Below are positions 6,752-16,592 of a DNA stretch of 55,823 nt, piece by piece (within the stretch, counting starts at the first letter, position 1; the number at the start of each line of letters is the position of its first letter). Below the pieces are notes generated by a model, which had not been told where the DNA came from, searched no databases, and saw nothing but the letters and a program-made list of their open reading frames with translations. The position numbers and the translations under genes are program-made. The DNA comes from Bacillus xiamenensis (GTDB lineage: Bacteria; Bacillota; Bacilli; Bacillales; Bacillaceae). The stretch spans positions 1 through 55,823 of the forward strand of contig NZ_AMSH01000015.1 in NCBI RefSeq assembly GCF_000300535.1, in the 5' to 3' direction.

Positions 6752-9163
6752 TTATACGGAAGCTGTAGCTTTATGAAACAGTTGTCTTGTTTCTTGTTGG
6801 TTCTCCCGAAGCTCCTGCCAAGGCTCTTTATAGGTTGAAAGAGCGATGTCCATTCTTTCGATTAATGCTGCACGTTTTTCGTCATCTAGCAGAACCGACT
6901 GAATATGATCCAAACCAAGCCGTTCAACCCAAGCGGATGTTCTTTCTAAATAATTTGCTGTTTCCCTGTAATATTGAAGGTAAGCTGCGGCCATTTGTTC
7001 TACTTCTTCTGCTGTTTTTACCTTCATTAATAAGTCTCCAGCTCGTAAATGGGTGCCCCCATTCCCGCCTGCATACAATTCAAATCCCCCATCAATCCCT
7101 ACGATGCCGAGATCTTTAATCCCAGATTCTGCACAGTTTCTAGGGCATGCGGACACGGCCATTTTGACTTTGTGTGGTGTAGCAAGACCTTCGAATTTCT
7201 TTTCAAGTGCAATTCCAAGAGAAATAGAGTCCTGCGTTCCGAACCGGCAAAATTGTTCTCCGACACATGTTTTGACGGTTCTTAATGATTTTCCGTAAGC
7301 ATAACCGGACGGCATATCCAGATCAGCCCATACTTTAGGTAAATCTTCTTTTTTTACACCTAAAAGGTCGATACGCTGACCGCCAGTCATTTTCACAAGG
7401 GGGATCTCATATTTGTCGACGACATCTGCTATTTTTCTCAGGTCATTTGCATTTGTGACGCCTCCGTACATACGCGGAACAACTGAATAAGTGCCATCAT
7501 TTTGTATGTTGGCATGCATACGTTCATTCACAAATCGTGAACTTTTTTCATCTTTGTAGTCAAGTGGATGAATCATACCTAAATAGTAATTCAGTGCAGG
7601 CCGGCACTTTGAACAGCCTTCTTCTGTTTCCCAATCAAGTACATTCATCACTTCTTTGACATGCTGCAAGCCTTTTTCTTTTATTTCATGAAGCACTTCA
7701 TCTCGTGATAAGGTGGTGCAGGCGCAAATGGTTTCTTTATGCGCTGTGCGGTTCGCATCATCGCCTAAGGTGTGCCATAAAATCTCTTCGACAACAGCTT
7801 GACAGCCCCCGCATGATCGAGAGGCACTTGTACATTGCTTGACTTCCTGAATCGTAGATAAGCCTTCTTCCTGAATGGCCTGTACAATCTGCTCTTTTGA
7901 TACACCATTACAGCCGCAAACGATATGGTCGTTTGCCATGCCCTCAATCGTGCTTTCTTGCGCCAGATCATTTGATGTTAAGATGGATACCTTCTCCATA
8001 TCCGACATATCTACCCCTTCTCTAATGTAGGAGAATAATCGAGGTCCATCACTTGTTTCTCCGAACAACACAGCGCCTACTAATCGATTTTGCTGGAAAA
8101 CTAGTTTTTGATAAATGCCTTGTTGTTCGTCAAAAATCTTAATCGCTTTTTTCCCATCGTTTTCTATAAAATCACCAGCTGAAAACACGTCAACTCCTGA
8201 TACTTTCAGCTGTGTCGATAGAACAGACCCTTCATACGGGGCCGGGCTCATTTCACATACATGCTTTGTGAGCACGTTTGCTTGGTCGTATAAAGGAGCG
8301 ACAAGTCCGTACGTTTGTCCCCTGTGCTCTGCACATTCACCGACTGCATAGATTCGAGGGACACTTGTTTCCATATAATCATTAACGATAATGCCCCGGT
8401 TCACAGCAAGACCACTTGTTTCTGCGAGCGTTTTATTTGGTTTAATTCCGGCTGCCATGACCACCATATCTGTCTCGAGCGTGGAGCCATCTGAGAAGAT
8501 TAACCCCTCAACTCTTCTATCTCCTAAAATCTCATTTGTCTGTTTTCCTAGCAGGAAGCTCATGCCCTGTTTTTCTAATTCCTTTTGAAGAAGCTGCCCT
8601 GCAATTGGATCTAGCTGACGGTCCATCAAATGAGAGCCGAGGTGAATGACAGTCACTTCCATCCCTAAGTTTAATAAACCACGTGCCGCTTCAAGCCCAA
8701 GAAGCCCGCCCCCAATGACGGCTGCTTTTTTATACTTGGTGGAAGCACTTATCATTTCCTCGGTGTCTTGCAATGTACGAAAGGCTGTGACCCCTTTTTT
8801 ATCACTCCCCGGAATTGGCAGGATGAATGGAAGTGAACCTGTCGCTAAAATCAAACGGTCATATTGCACGATCCGCCCTTGATCACTTATCACTGTTTGA
8901 TTGTCTGTATCGATTGTCACAATGGTTTCATTTGTAAACAGTTGAATATGATGTTCCTCGTACCAATTCCAATCGTTTAACGTAATATCATCTGCATTCG
9001 TATCCCCTTGCAGAACCTTTGATAAAAGAATCCGATTATAGTTAGGATGCGGCTCAGTTCCAAATACAGTCATGTCAAATCGTTCGTTGTCTGTCTTTAT
9101 AATGTTTTCAAGCGTTCGGATGCCAGCCATACCATTCCCTACTAATACGAGTTTTTCTTTCAT
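6752..9163 (-). CDS. nasD: Assimilatory nitrite reductase [NAD(P)H] large subunit
   Basis: An 803-residue siroheme enzyme that reduces nitrite to ammonium with six electrons from NAD(P)H. Domains in order: FAD/NAD-binding reductase (GNGMAGIRTLE at the N terminus, GGGLLGLEAARG near residue 150), two BFD-like [2Fe-2S] segments (CGCNGV ... CGGCQ and CACTTL ... CSKCRP), then the nitrite/sulfite reductase ferredoxin-like and siroheme/[4Fe-4S] domain. The cluster cysteines are visible as CVGEQFC near residue 631 and CPRNC near 674. A GTG at 9172 is also in frame, but GGGG lies eight bases before the ATG at 9163. It is the third gene of nasBCDE, 89 bases after nasC. Confidence 0.95.
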   Translation of the reverse strand: MKEKLVLVGNGMAGIRTLENIIKTDNERFDMTVFGTEPHPNYNRILLSKVLQGDTNADDITLNDWNWYEEHHIQLFTNETIVTIDTDNQTVISDQGRIVQYDRLILATGSLPFILPIPGSDKKGVTAFRTLQDTEEMISASTKYKKAAVIGGGLLGLEAARGLLNLGMEVTVIHLGSHLMDRQLDPIAGQLLQKELEKQGMSFLLGKQTNEILGDRRVEGLIFSDGSTLETDMVVMAAGIKPNKTLAETSGLAVNRGIIVNDYMETSVPRIYAVGECAEHRGQTYGLVAPLYDQANVLTKHVCEMSPAPYEGSVLSTQLKVSGVDVFSAGDFIENDGKKAIKIFDEQQGIYQKLVFQQNRLVGAVLFGETSDGPRLFSYIREGVDMSDMEKVSILTSNDLAQESTIEGMANDHIVCGCNGVSKEQIVQAIQEEGLSTIQEVKQCTSASRSCGGCQAVVEEILWHTLGDDANRTAHKETICACTTLSRDEVLHEIKEKGLQHVKEVMNVLDWETEEGCSKCRPALNYYLGMIHPLDYKDEKSSRFVNERMHANIQNDGTYSVVPRMYGGVTNANDLRKIADVVDKYEIPLVKMTGGQRIDLLGVKKEDLPKVWADLDMPSGYAYGKSLRTVKTCVGEQFCRFGTQDSISLGIALEKKFEGLATPHKVKMAVSACPRNCAESGIKDLGIVGIDGGFELYAGGNGGTHLRAGDLLMKVKTAEEVEQMAAAYLQYYRETANYLERTSAWVERLGLDHIQSVLLDDEKRAALIERMDIALSTYKEPWQELRENQQETRQLFHKATASV

Positions 9164-9252
9164 GAAAAACACCCCTCATGTGATCATTTTTTAGAAAGTA
9201 CCATAATTTCAATAAAGATGGAAAATACACGTTATGATTTCTCACATAGTTT

Positions 9253-11391
9253 TCAATTCTTGTAGGCTGACAGCTGTACGGGACAATACTTAAATCCCGG
9301 CATTTTACTGTGCGGATCTAAATGCTCGCCAATCAACTGGTTAATGGATTGATGTTTGCTCCAGTGAAACGGAACAAACACGGTATCTTTCCGAATGGTG
9401 TCTGATAGATGACATCTGATGATGACACTGCCTCGTGTCGAACGAATGGTGACAAGCTCCCCGTGCTGAAGTCCATAAGCTTTTGCTGTGTCAGGATGAA
9501 GCTCTGCATAGGCTTCAAACTGTCTGGCAACAAGAGAGGTACTTTTTCTTGTTTGGACCCCTGTTTGGTAATGAGCCATCACCCTGCCAGTCGTCAAATA
9601 AAGAGGGTACTTTTGACTGACTGGTTCCTTTGCCACCTTTTTTCCGTGTGCGACGACTGCAAACTTTGCTAGTTTGTCAGGATGTGAGAATTCATGTTCA
9701 AATAGTCTTTCTGTTCCTGGATCTTCTAAATGCGAACATGGCCACAAAATGCCTTGCTCCTTCCTCAGCCTTTCATAGGTTATCCCGGAATAATCAGCTT
9801 TTCCTCCTTTCGTCGCAGCTCTTAATTCTTCAAAAATATCTTCTGCTGATGAAAAAGAAAAATAATCGCCTTTGCCTAATACTGTTGCTATGTCACAAAT
9901 GATTTGCCAATCATGCTTTCTTTGATGCTTGAGTGGATATGTTGCTTCTCTCAGCGTAACGCGCCCTTCTATGTTCGTCATGGTTCCTTCGTCCTCTAAA
10001 TATGACGAAGTAGGTAAAATGACATCTGCGAGTGCAGCCGTTTCAGAAACAAATAAATCAATTGCCACAAAAAAGGACAGCTGTTCGATGGCTTCTTTGA
10101 TAAAACTTGCGTGCGGGCCTGATTGAACGGGGTTTGAGCACATTAAAAAAAGCGCTTTGATCTCACCTTCCTGCATTTTTTCAAACATTTCAAAAGCAGA
10201 GACACCTTTTCCCGGCAATTCTTTTTCATCAATGTTCCATATTTTTGCGATTTCCTTTCTATGTAGTGGGTTTGTGATATCACGGTAACCAGGAAGCTGA
10301 TCGGCTTTTTGTCCATGCTCCCTCGCCCCCTGTCCATTTCCCTGCCCAGTAATCGCCCCATATCCGCACCCGGGTTTGCCAATTTTTCCAGTCGCAAGCA
10401 GAATATTCAGTAAATTCCGAACGGCTGCTGTTCCGTCTATTTGCTGTTCAATGCCTCTTGCAGTGAGGATGATTCCTGTTTTTTCTTGGGCAAATTTTCT
10501 TGCTATTTTCTGAAGAACTTCAACTGGCACACCGGTTTGCTGGACAATGTCTGTTAGAGACATTTGTGTGATATGCTGCTTCATTTCTTGAAAACCTGAT
10601 GTTCGTTTTCTAATAAATTCTTCGTCTATTAAATGTTCTTGAAGCATGATGTGTAAGATTCCGTTTGTTAATGCGGCATCTGACCCTGGTTTCAGGCTGA
10701 CATGTAAGTCGGCTAGTTGGGCTGTCGCTGTTTTGCGCGGATCAATCACGATGAGAAACGCCCCGTTCTTTTTCGCCTCTTCCATGTATGGCATGAGGGT
10801 CGGCTGACATTCAGCTATATTGGTTCCGGCGAGTATTAAAACCCGGGCATCTTTGATGTCACGAAGCGGGAAGGTCAGGCCTCGGTCAAGCCCAAATGTT
10901 TGGTTAGCGGCTGTTGCTGCTGAAGACATACAAAGCCTGCCGTTGTAATCAATATGTTTCGTTTTCAGTGCGACCCTTGCAAATTTTCCAAGTAAGTAAG
11001 CTTCCTCATTTGTAATTGATGCGCTCCCATACACACTGATGGCATCATGGCCATGTGCCGCCTGAAGCGCTTCGGTGCGTGTTTTGATTTCTTCAAGTGC
11101 CTCCTGCCAAGTTGCTTTGACAAATTGTCCGTTTCTTTTGATAAGCGGATGATTCAATCGTTCCCGGTGCAGGGCATGCTGGTGGGCATGCTGTCCTTTC
11201 ATACAAATTCTTCCGAACGTGGTTGGGTTGTGAATGCCAATCGTCTGGTAACGTGTTCGCCCCTCTACATGCTGCTCGACTAATTGCATTTTGCACTGCA
11301 TACTGCAAAACGGACATTGAGATGGAAACACTCGCTTTCGCTCTTGCTGCTCTGATTTTTGCTGCGCATATTGTAAAAAAGATTGATTCAT
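9253..11391 (-). CDS. nasC: Assimilatory nitrate reductase catalytic subunit
   Basis: A 712-residue molybdenum bis-MGD oxidoreductase that reduces nitrate to nitrite in the cytoplasm; B. subtilis NasC has 710 residues. The N-terminal [4Fe-4S] motif CPFCSMQC is near residues 25-32, with the fourth cysteine in ICMKGQ. It continues with the molybdopterin oxidoreductase core (GSASITNEEAYLLGKFARV) and a C-terminal molydop-binding domain (YPLYLTTGRVMAHYQTG). The ATG overlaps the nasB stop in an ATGA, implying translational coupling to the electron-transfer subunit NasB. No twin-arginine signal is present, consistent with a soluble assimilatory enzyme. Confidence 0.95.
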   Translation of the reverse strand: MNQSFLQYAQQKSEQQERKRVFPSQCPFCSMQCKMQLVEQHVEGRTRYQTIGIHNPTTFGRICMKGQHAHQHALHRERLNHPLIKRNGQFVKATWQEALEEIKTRTEALQAAHGHDAISVYGSASITNEEAYLLGKFARVALKTKHIDYNGRLCMSSAATAANQTFGLDRGLTFPLRDIKDARVLILAGTNIAECQPTLMPYMEEAKKNGAFLIVIDPRKTATAQLADLHVSLKPGSDAALTNGILHIMLQEHLIDEEFIRKRTSGFQEMKQHITQMSLTDIVQQTGVPVEVLQKIARKFAQEKTGIILTARGIEQQIDGTAAVRNLLNILLATGKIGKPGCGYGAITGQGNGQGAREHGQKADQLPGYRDITNPLHRKEIAKIWNIDEKELPGKGVSAFEMFEKMQEGEIKALFLMCSNPVQSGPHASFIKEAIEQLSFFVAIDLFVSETAALADVILPTSSYLEDEGTMTNIEGRVTLREATYPLKHQRKHDWQIICDIATVLGKGDYFSFSSAEDIFEELRAATKGGKADYSGITYERLRKEQGILWPCSHLEDPGTERLFEHEFSHPDKLAKFAVVAHGKKVAKEPVSQKYPLYLTTGRVMAHYQTGVQTRKSTSLVARQFEAYAELHPDTAKAYGLQHGELVTIRSTRGSVIIRCHLSDTIRKDTVFVPFHWSKHQSINQLIGEHLDPHSKMPGFKYCPVQLSAYKN

Positions 11392-13655
11392 ACCTTCACA
11401 CCCTTTTGTCTGCTTTCATCAAATTGCTCACAGAGTTCTTCTCTCATTTCCTCATCAAGCAATTTTTCCCGTATGGATATGCTGCCGTTTCTTCGGAGCC
11501 AGTCCCCGATAGATTCCTTGAAATAGGCTCGTTTTCTATAGTCTTCAAGCAGCGCTTTTAAAAAAGGGATGAGCTCACTTTTTCGGCTCACAGAATAAAA
11601 AAGCTGACCTGCTTTCGGCTGACGCATGTCGCCTCCGATATAAATGTTCCATTCATCCAGCTGGTTCTTGATGCAGATGTCATCAATTGGGCTAAGTTGA
11701 CACGTGCAGGAAGGACCGGTGACATGAATGGATGTCACGGCAGGTAAAAGCGTGTTTTCTATTTGTCTTTCGATCTCGATGACAAGCGTCGTGATAGCTG
11801 GATCGTGACGACAATCACATGAAAGAATATGAGATAGTCTGCTTCTTTCTATAGGCATGATTTGTCCCTGATCTTTTAAGATATGTGCGGCTTTTTCTGA
11901 AACACCGATAAGACGAATGCGCTTTTTCTCCGTTAGTTCAGCCTGCTGAATCAGCTTTTGTTCTAATAATGTGGTGATCATCTGTAAAAAATTGAGATCC
12001 AGACGGCCTCCATATAATTGAGGAATCATTGTGAACTCTTGCTCGGATAAGTTGAAGCTATCTTTTTTCGGCTGATCATGAAACTGCTCGAAATAGTATG
12101 GTATGGCCTCTCGGCAGAAGTCACATCCATCATCGGTTGTCCAATCAAACTGACTTCTCACTTCCTCTACATTCAGCGGCAGCCGTTCTTTCATAAATGA
12201 GAAAATGCTCTGTTCATCTGCATTTGTACATGGACAAAAAGAGTCCTGCGCTTCCGTTTGCTCATTTGATGCGTTTTGACAGCAAGCACGGACAAGCTCT
12301 TGACAGCCTCCGCAGCCGGTTGCGGCCCCTGTCTCCTTTTTGACCTCTTCTAAGTTTGTCAGCTGATGGATCAATATGCTTTTTAAAATGGCTCCCTTCG
12401 TCACGTTTTGACATTGGCAGACAAGATCTTCCTCTTTTAACGTATCTAGAGGGGATGACGGCTCTTCATTCAGTGATTTCATGACTACACTTTTATCGCG
12501 TCCCACTTTCACATCTTGGAGAAGCTGATCGGCTTTTTCCAGCTGTCCGACCAATAAGACACCTTTTAGCACATCACGTTCAAACACTAATTTTTTGTAC
12601 ACTTCTTGTTCTTCATCTAAATAAGTGACCACTGAAGCATACGGAGACCGGGTTTCAATACATCCTGCAGAATAGATGGGCATGTCATCTGCTTTTAATT
12701 TTGTTGAGTAAATGGGCTGAGATGCAGTCGTTATCTGTTCGCCTAATAGGTGTTTGGCAAGAATGCTTGCTTGTTCATAAATGGGCTGCACAAGACCGTG
12801 CACCACGCCCTTATGCTCGGCACATTCTCCAATGGCATAAATATTCTCGACGTTTGTTTGCATGACGTCATTTACGACAATGCCTTTTCTCGTGAGGATT
12901 CCGTGGTGTTTGGCAAGCTGTATATTCGGCCGTATTCCTGTTGTGAAAACCACGAGATCAGCATCTACGATTTCACCGTTTTTTAAAAGAACCCCTTCTA
13001 CTCTCTCCTCTCCTAAACACGCAATCGTATGGGCACTTGTTTTCACCTGGATGCCCTTACGAGTTAATTGTTGCTGCAGCAATTCTGATGCTGTTTCATC
13101 TAATTGGCGCTGCATGAGCCCTTCGGTGTGATGAATGATGGTTGTCTTCAGCCCCCTTATCTGTAATCCAGCGGCCACTTCCACGCCAAGAACACCGCCC
13201 CCAATGACTGCTGCACGTTGATAGCGCAAGGAATCAGCGTGAATCGCCTGATAATCGTCAATCGTACGAAAAGCGTAGACACCTTTTTTGGATACACCTT
13301 GTATAGGAAGAAAATAAGGCGATGAACCTGTTGCGATGACCAGTTTGTCATAAGGGATATTCTGGCGCGCTTCTGTCATGATGCATTGCCGCTTTGTATC
13401 GATGTGAACAACTGTTTCACCTGCTTGTATGGTGATGTCATGTGTGGTGTACCACTCTTTTTTCTGTAGTTCAATTTGAGACAATGATTCGCTTTTTTGT
13501 AAAACCGACGAAAGTTTTATTCGGTTGTAGGCTGGGTGCTTTTCTTTTCCAATGATTGTGATGGAATAGCTTTCTGATTGCTTCTGGACGATATGCTCGA
13601 TACATTTCATACTCGCCATGCCGTTTCCGATAAACACGAGATTGCGCTTTGCCAT
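11388..13655 (-). CDS. nasB: Assimilatory nitrate reductase electron-transfer subunit
   Basis: A 755-residue flavoprotein (B. subtilis NasB about 771) that passes electrons from NAD(P)H to NasC. The N-terminal half is a pyridine nucleotide-disulfide reductase (GNGMASMKCIE; GGGVLGVEVAAG near residue 150). Two BFD-type [2Fe-2S] regions follow (CQCQNVTKG ... CGGCQELV and CPCTNADEQ ... CDFCREA). The C-terminal region resembles a shortened nitrite reductase-like domain without the siroheme cysteine set seen in NasD. First gene of the nasBCDE operon. The TnrA box upstream lies about 49 bases from its likely transcription start. Confidence 0.93.
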   Translation of the reverse strand: MAKRNLVFIGNGMASMKCIEHIVQKQSESYSITIIGKEKHPAYNRIKLSSVLQKSESLSQIELQKKEWYTTHDITIQAGETVVHIDTKRQCIMTEARQNIPYDKLVIATGSSPYFLPIQGVSKKGVYAFRTIDDYQAIHADSLRYQRAAVIGGGVLGVEVAAGLQIRGLKTTIIHHTEGLMQRQLDETASELLQQQLTRKGIQVKTSAHTIACLGEERVEGVLLKNGEIVDADLVVFTTGIRPNIQLAKHHGILTRKGIVVNDVMQTNVENIYAIGECAEHKGVVHGLVQPIYEQASILAKHLLGEQITTASQPIYSTKLKADDMPIYSAGCIETRSPYASVVTYLDEEQEVYKKLVFERDVLKGVLLVGQLEKADQLLQDVKVGRDKSVVMKSLNEEPSSPLDTLKEEDLVCQCQNVTKGAILKSILIHQLTNLEEVKKETGAATGCGGCQELVRACCQNASNEQTEAQDSFCPCTNADEQSIFSFMKERLPLNVEEVRSQFDWTTDDGCDFCREAIPYYFEQFHDQPKKDSFNLSEQEFTMIPQLYGGRLDLNFLQMITTLLEQKLIQQAELTEKKRIRLIGVSEKAAHILKDQGQIMPIERSRLSHILSCDCRHDPAITTLVIEIERQIENTLLPAVTSIHVTGPSCTCQLSPIDDICIKNQLDEWNIYIGGDMRQPKAGQLFYSVSRKSELIPFLKALLEDYRKRAYFKESIGDWLRRNGSISIREKLLDEEMREELCEQFDESRQKGVKV

Positions 13656-13704
13656 GTGAGATCAACCTTTCTACGTCTCTTGCTCCAAAGCTTTATGTAC
13701 CTAG

Positions 13705-13791
13705 ATTATGGCACGTTCCTGTCAAAAAGTGTTTGTTCATGTGAACTTTTCTGACATGATACTTTCATTACAACAATGAACTCGCTATCTT
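13705..13791. promoter_or_regulatory. nasB/nasA divergent promoters sharing one TnrA box
   Basis: The TnrA consensus TGTNA-N7-TNACA is matched exactly by TGTGAACTTTTCTGACA at 13740-13756. A nasB -10 (CATAAT, minus strand, 13710-13705) and a nasA -10 (TATCTT, plus, 13786-13791) give inferred start points near 13699 and 13797. The box centre (13748) is therefore about 49 bases upstream of both, the distance expected for TnrA activation. Neither promoter has a good -35, typical of activator-dependent promoters. Confidence 0.88.
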
Positions 13792-13825
13792 TAAGTCAGA
13801 AAATTCAAAATAGAGGAGGGTTTTT

Positions 13826-15028
13826 GTGAAACTTTCAGAATTAAAGTCTAGTGGTCATCCTAAAACATTGTTTGGTGCATTTTTATATTTTGATGTGAGC
13901 TTCATGATTTGGGTTTTGTTAGGGGCACTTGGTGCTTTTATTGCACAAGATTTTGCCTTATCAACAGTAGAAAAAGGGATGATTGTGGCCATTCCGATTT
14001 TATCCGGCTCTTTTTTTCGCATAATGCTGGGGTTATTAACAGATCGAATAGGACCTAAAAAAACCGCGGTGATGGGCATGCTGTTGACCACCATACCGCT
14101 CATTTGGGGGTTCACCGCTGGTACAACCCTTTCGGAGCTGGTGTTGATTGGTATTTTACTAGGAGTTGCAGGTGCAAGTTTTGCTGTCGCCTTGCCTATG
14201 GCAAGCCGCTGGTACCCGCCACATTTACAAGGGGTGGCCATGGGGATTGCAGGTGCTGGAAACAGCGGAACACTGATCTCTACGCTATTTGGACCAAGAC
14301 TTGCGGAGATTTACGGGTGGCATGCAGTGATGGGGTTCGCCCTTATTCCCTTAATTGTTGTCTTTTTGTTTTTTATTTTCACTGCGAAAGATGCGCCAAA
14401 CCAGCTCGCTCCTCAGCCGCTGCGGTCATATTTTTCAGTCTTTCAAGTGAAATCGACGTGGTTTTTCTGCCTTCTTTATGCGATTACATTCGGAGGTTTT
14501 GTCGGACTTTCAAGTTTTTTGAGTATTTTCTTCGTGGATCAATATGCCATTTCGAAAATCCATGCTGGTGATTTTGTGACGCTTTGTGTAGCAGCAGGCA
14601 GCTTCTTTCGGCCAGTTGGCGGTCTAATTGCCGATAAAATAGGTGGAATGAAGGTTCTGCTTGGCTTATTCGCTGTCATCGGCATCTGCTTAGGGGCAGT
14701 GAGCAGTCTTCCTGCTTTACCTGTGGTTATTGCGCTTTTATTTGTCGGGATGATGTGTCTTGGCATGGGGAATGGGGCTGTTTTTCAACTAGTGCCGCAA
14801 GTGTTCCATAAGGAAATTGGGATTGTGACTGGGATTGTTGGTGCTGCAGGCGGCATTGGCGGATTCTTTTTACCAAATGTTCTTGGCAGTATAAAAGAAA
14901 TGACTGGTTCGTATACGTTTGGATTCTTGACCATTTCACTTTTTGTCCTTGTCGTCTTCCTCTGTTTAGTCTTATCACAGCTTAAGCGCAAAAAAGTCGT
15001 GATCAACCACACCGTTTCTGAATCATAA
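13826..15028 (+). CDS. nasA: Nitrate transporter, NNP family of the MFS
   Basis: A 400-residue, 12-segment major facilitator protein of the nitrate/nitrite porter family that imports nitrate. The loop 2-3 MFS motif ([13 protein letters not shown]) and two Gly-rich NNP signatures are visible ([14 protein letters not shown] near residue 140 and [15 protein letters not shown] in the C-terminal half). It starts with GTG at 13826 behind GGAGGG. It is transcribed divergently from nasBCDE and shares the TnrA box, so import and reduction are co-induced under nitrogen limitation. A strong terminator follows. Confidence 0.94.
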   Translation: MKLSELKSSGHPKTLFGAFLYFDVSFMIWVLLGALGAFIAQDFALSTVEKGMIVAIPILSGSFFRIMLGLLTDRIGPKKTAVMGMLLTTIPLIWGFTAGTTLSELVLIGILLGVAGASFAVALPMASRWYPPHLQGVAMGIAGAGNSGTLISTLFGPRLAEIYGWHAVMGFALIPLIVVFLFFIFTAKDAPNQLAPQPLRSYFSVFQVKSTWFFCLLYAITFGGFVGLSSFLSIFFVDQYAISKIHAGDFVTLCVAAGSFFRPVGGLIADKIGGMKVLLGLFAVIGICLGAVSSLPALPVVIALLFVGMMCLGMGNGAVFQLVPQVFHKEIGIVTGIVGAAGGIGGFFLPNVLGSIKEMTGSYTFGFLTISLFVLVVFLCLVLSQLKRKKVVINHTVSES

Positions 15029-15062
15029 AAAGCCATGACCACTCTTTGGTCATGGCTTTTCT
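15029..15062. terminator. Bidirectional terminator between nasA and gltB
   Basis: A perfect 10-bp stem (GCCATGACCA / TGGTCATGGC) with a short CTCTT loop, A-rich on the left and T-rich on the right. It serves the convergent nasA (plus) and gltAB (minus) transcripts. Confidence 0.88.
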
Positions 15063-15091
15063 CTATATGTGATAAACACCCTTTGTTTGAC

Positions 15092-16576
15092 CTATTTTGG
15101 CAGAACCGAACTCCCCATTAAATAACGGTCTACCTCGTGAGCCACTTGTCTGCCTTCGTTAATGGCCCAGACAATCAAGCTTTGGCCGCGTCTTGCATCT
15201 CCCGCTGCAAATACGCCTTCTACATTTGTTGTATATTCCCCGTACTTTGCGTCAATACGATTGTTTTTGCTGTCCACGCCAAAGTGTTTCACTAGCGGCT
15301 GTTCAGTTCCCTCAAAACCAATCGCGATAAAGACTAACTGAGCTGGCCATACCTTCTCTGTTCCTGGAATCTCATGAAATTCAAACTTCCCTTGCTCGTT
15401 TTTCACCTTTTCCATTTGAATGGTATGAAGCTCTTTTAATTTCCCATTTTTATCAGCCACAATTTTTGTGGTTTGAATAGAATATTGCCGCGGGTCTTCT
15501 CCGAATTTTGCTTGTGCTTCTTCATAAGCATAATCGAGTGAGAAGACATAAGGCTGCTCTGGCCACATGTTATCCCCTACACGTGTATCTGGAAGCTTAG
15601 GATGCTTCCCGAATTGAACAACACTTTTTGCTTTTTGGCGAAGCGCAGTTGCCACGCAGTCAGCACCTGTATCTCCTCCGCCAATCACAATGACATCTTT
15701 TCCTTTGGCATCAATAAAGTTTTTATCTTTAAATCCTGAATCAAGCATGCTTTTTGTTGCGAGTGTTAAATAATCCATCGCCAGATGAATCCCTTTTGCT
15801 TCCCGACCTTCAATCAACAGGTCCCGCTGCTTTTGTGCACCTGTACAAAGGATGACTGCATCAAACTGCTCTTTCAGCTCATCAGCCGTGATATCCACAC
15901 CCACTTCTGTGTTCGTCACAAAGTCAATGCCTTCTTGTCTTAGAAGTTTGACTCTGCGCTCAACGACTTCTTTGTCGAGCTTCATATTCGGAATACCATA
16001 AGTAAGCAGTCCGCCAAGACGGTCAGATCGTTCAAACACGGTTACAGCGTGTCCTGCTTGGTTTAATTGATCTGCACTTGCAAGTCCTGCTGGTCCTGAA
16101 CCGACAATGGCAATCTTTTTCCCTGTACGGTTTGAAGGAATTCTCGGAGTGATCCATCCATTCTCAAAGCCTTTATCAATGATCGTCCGTTCAATATTTT
16201 TAATTGAAACCGCTGGATCATTGATGGCGACTGTACATGAACCCTCGCAAGGCGCTGGACACACTCTCCCAGTAAATTCAGGAAAATTGTTCGTTTTTTG
16301 CAGTCTTTCGAGCGCTTCTTTCCATCTCCCGCGATAGACAAGGTCATTCCACTCTGGAATCAAATTGTAGATCGGGCAGCCAGAAACGCCGCCCCTGATC
16401 TCCATCCCAATTTGACAAAACGGTGTTCCGCAGTCCATACATCTAGCGCCCTGCCTTTTTAATACCTCATCTGTATAAGGAGCTGAATATTCTTTCCAGT
16501 CATTTTGACGAGTGAGAGGGTCACGTTCATTTGGCTTTTCTCTTTTATAATCCATAAAACCTGTTGCTTTGCCCAT
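15092..16576 (-). CDS. gltB: Glutamate synthase small subunit
   Basis: A 494-residue NADPH-dependent beta subunit (B. subtilis GltB is 493) that supplies electrons to GltA for glutamate formation. The N-terminal [4Fe-4S] region shows CMDCGTPFC and CPAPCEGSC. FAD-binding GSGPAGLASADQL lies near residue 150, and the NADPH-binding motif VIGGGDTGADCVATA near 290. The frame is open to 16714, but the true start is the ATG at 16576: it gives the conserved N terminus MGKATGFMDYKREKP and has AAAGGGGAGAGGA ahead. It follows gltA by 16 bases as the second gene of gltAB. Confidence 0.96.
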   Translation of the reverse strand: MGKATGFMDYKREKPNERDPLTRQNDWKEYSAPYTDEVLKRQGARCMDCGTPFCQIGMEIRGGVSGCPIYNLIPEWNDLVYRGRWKEALERLQKTNNFPEFTGRVCPAPCEGSCTVAINDPAVSIKNIERTIIDKGFENGWITPRIPSNRTGKKIAIVGSGPAGLASADQLNQAGHAVTVFERSDRLGGLLTYGIPNMKLDKEVVERRVKLLRQEGIDFVTNTEVGVDITADELKEQFDAVILCTGAQKQRDLLIEGREAKGIHLAMDYLTLATKSMLDSGFKDKNFIDAKGKDVIVIGGGDTGADCVATALRQKAKSVVQFGKHPKLPDTRVGDNMWPEQPYVFSLDYAYEEAQAKFGEDPRQYSIQTTKIVADKNGKLKELHTIQMEKVKNEQGKFEFHEIPGTEKVWPAQLVFIAIGFEGTEQPLVKHFGVDSKNNRIDAKYGEYTTNVEGVFAAGDARRGQSLIVWAINEGRQVAHEVDRYLMGSSVLPK

Positions 16577-16592
16577 TGTCCTCTCCCCTTTC

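Noticed and set aside
13714..13740. A second TnrA-like half-site (TGTCA) in the nasA/nasB interval
   Set aside because: No matching TNACA at N7; only one full box exists.
14104..14571. 155-codon plus-strand frame inside nasA
   Set aside because: Shadow in another frame of a membrane protein gene; Cys/Trp-rich nonsense composition.
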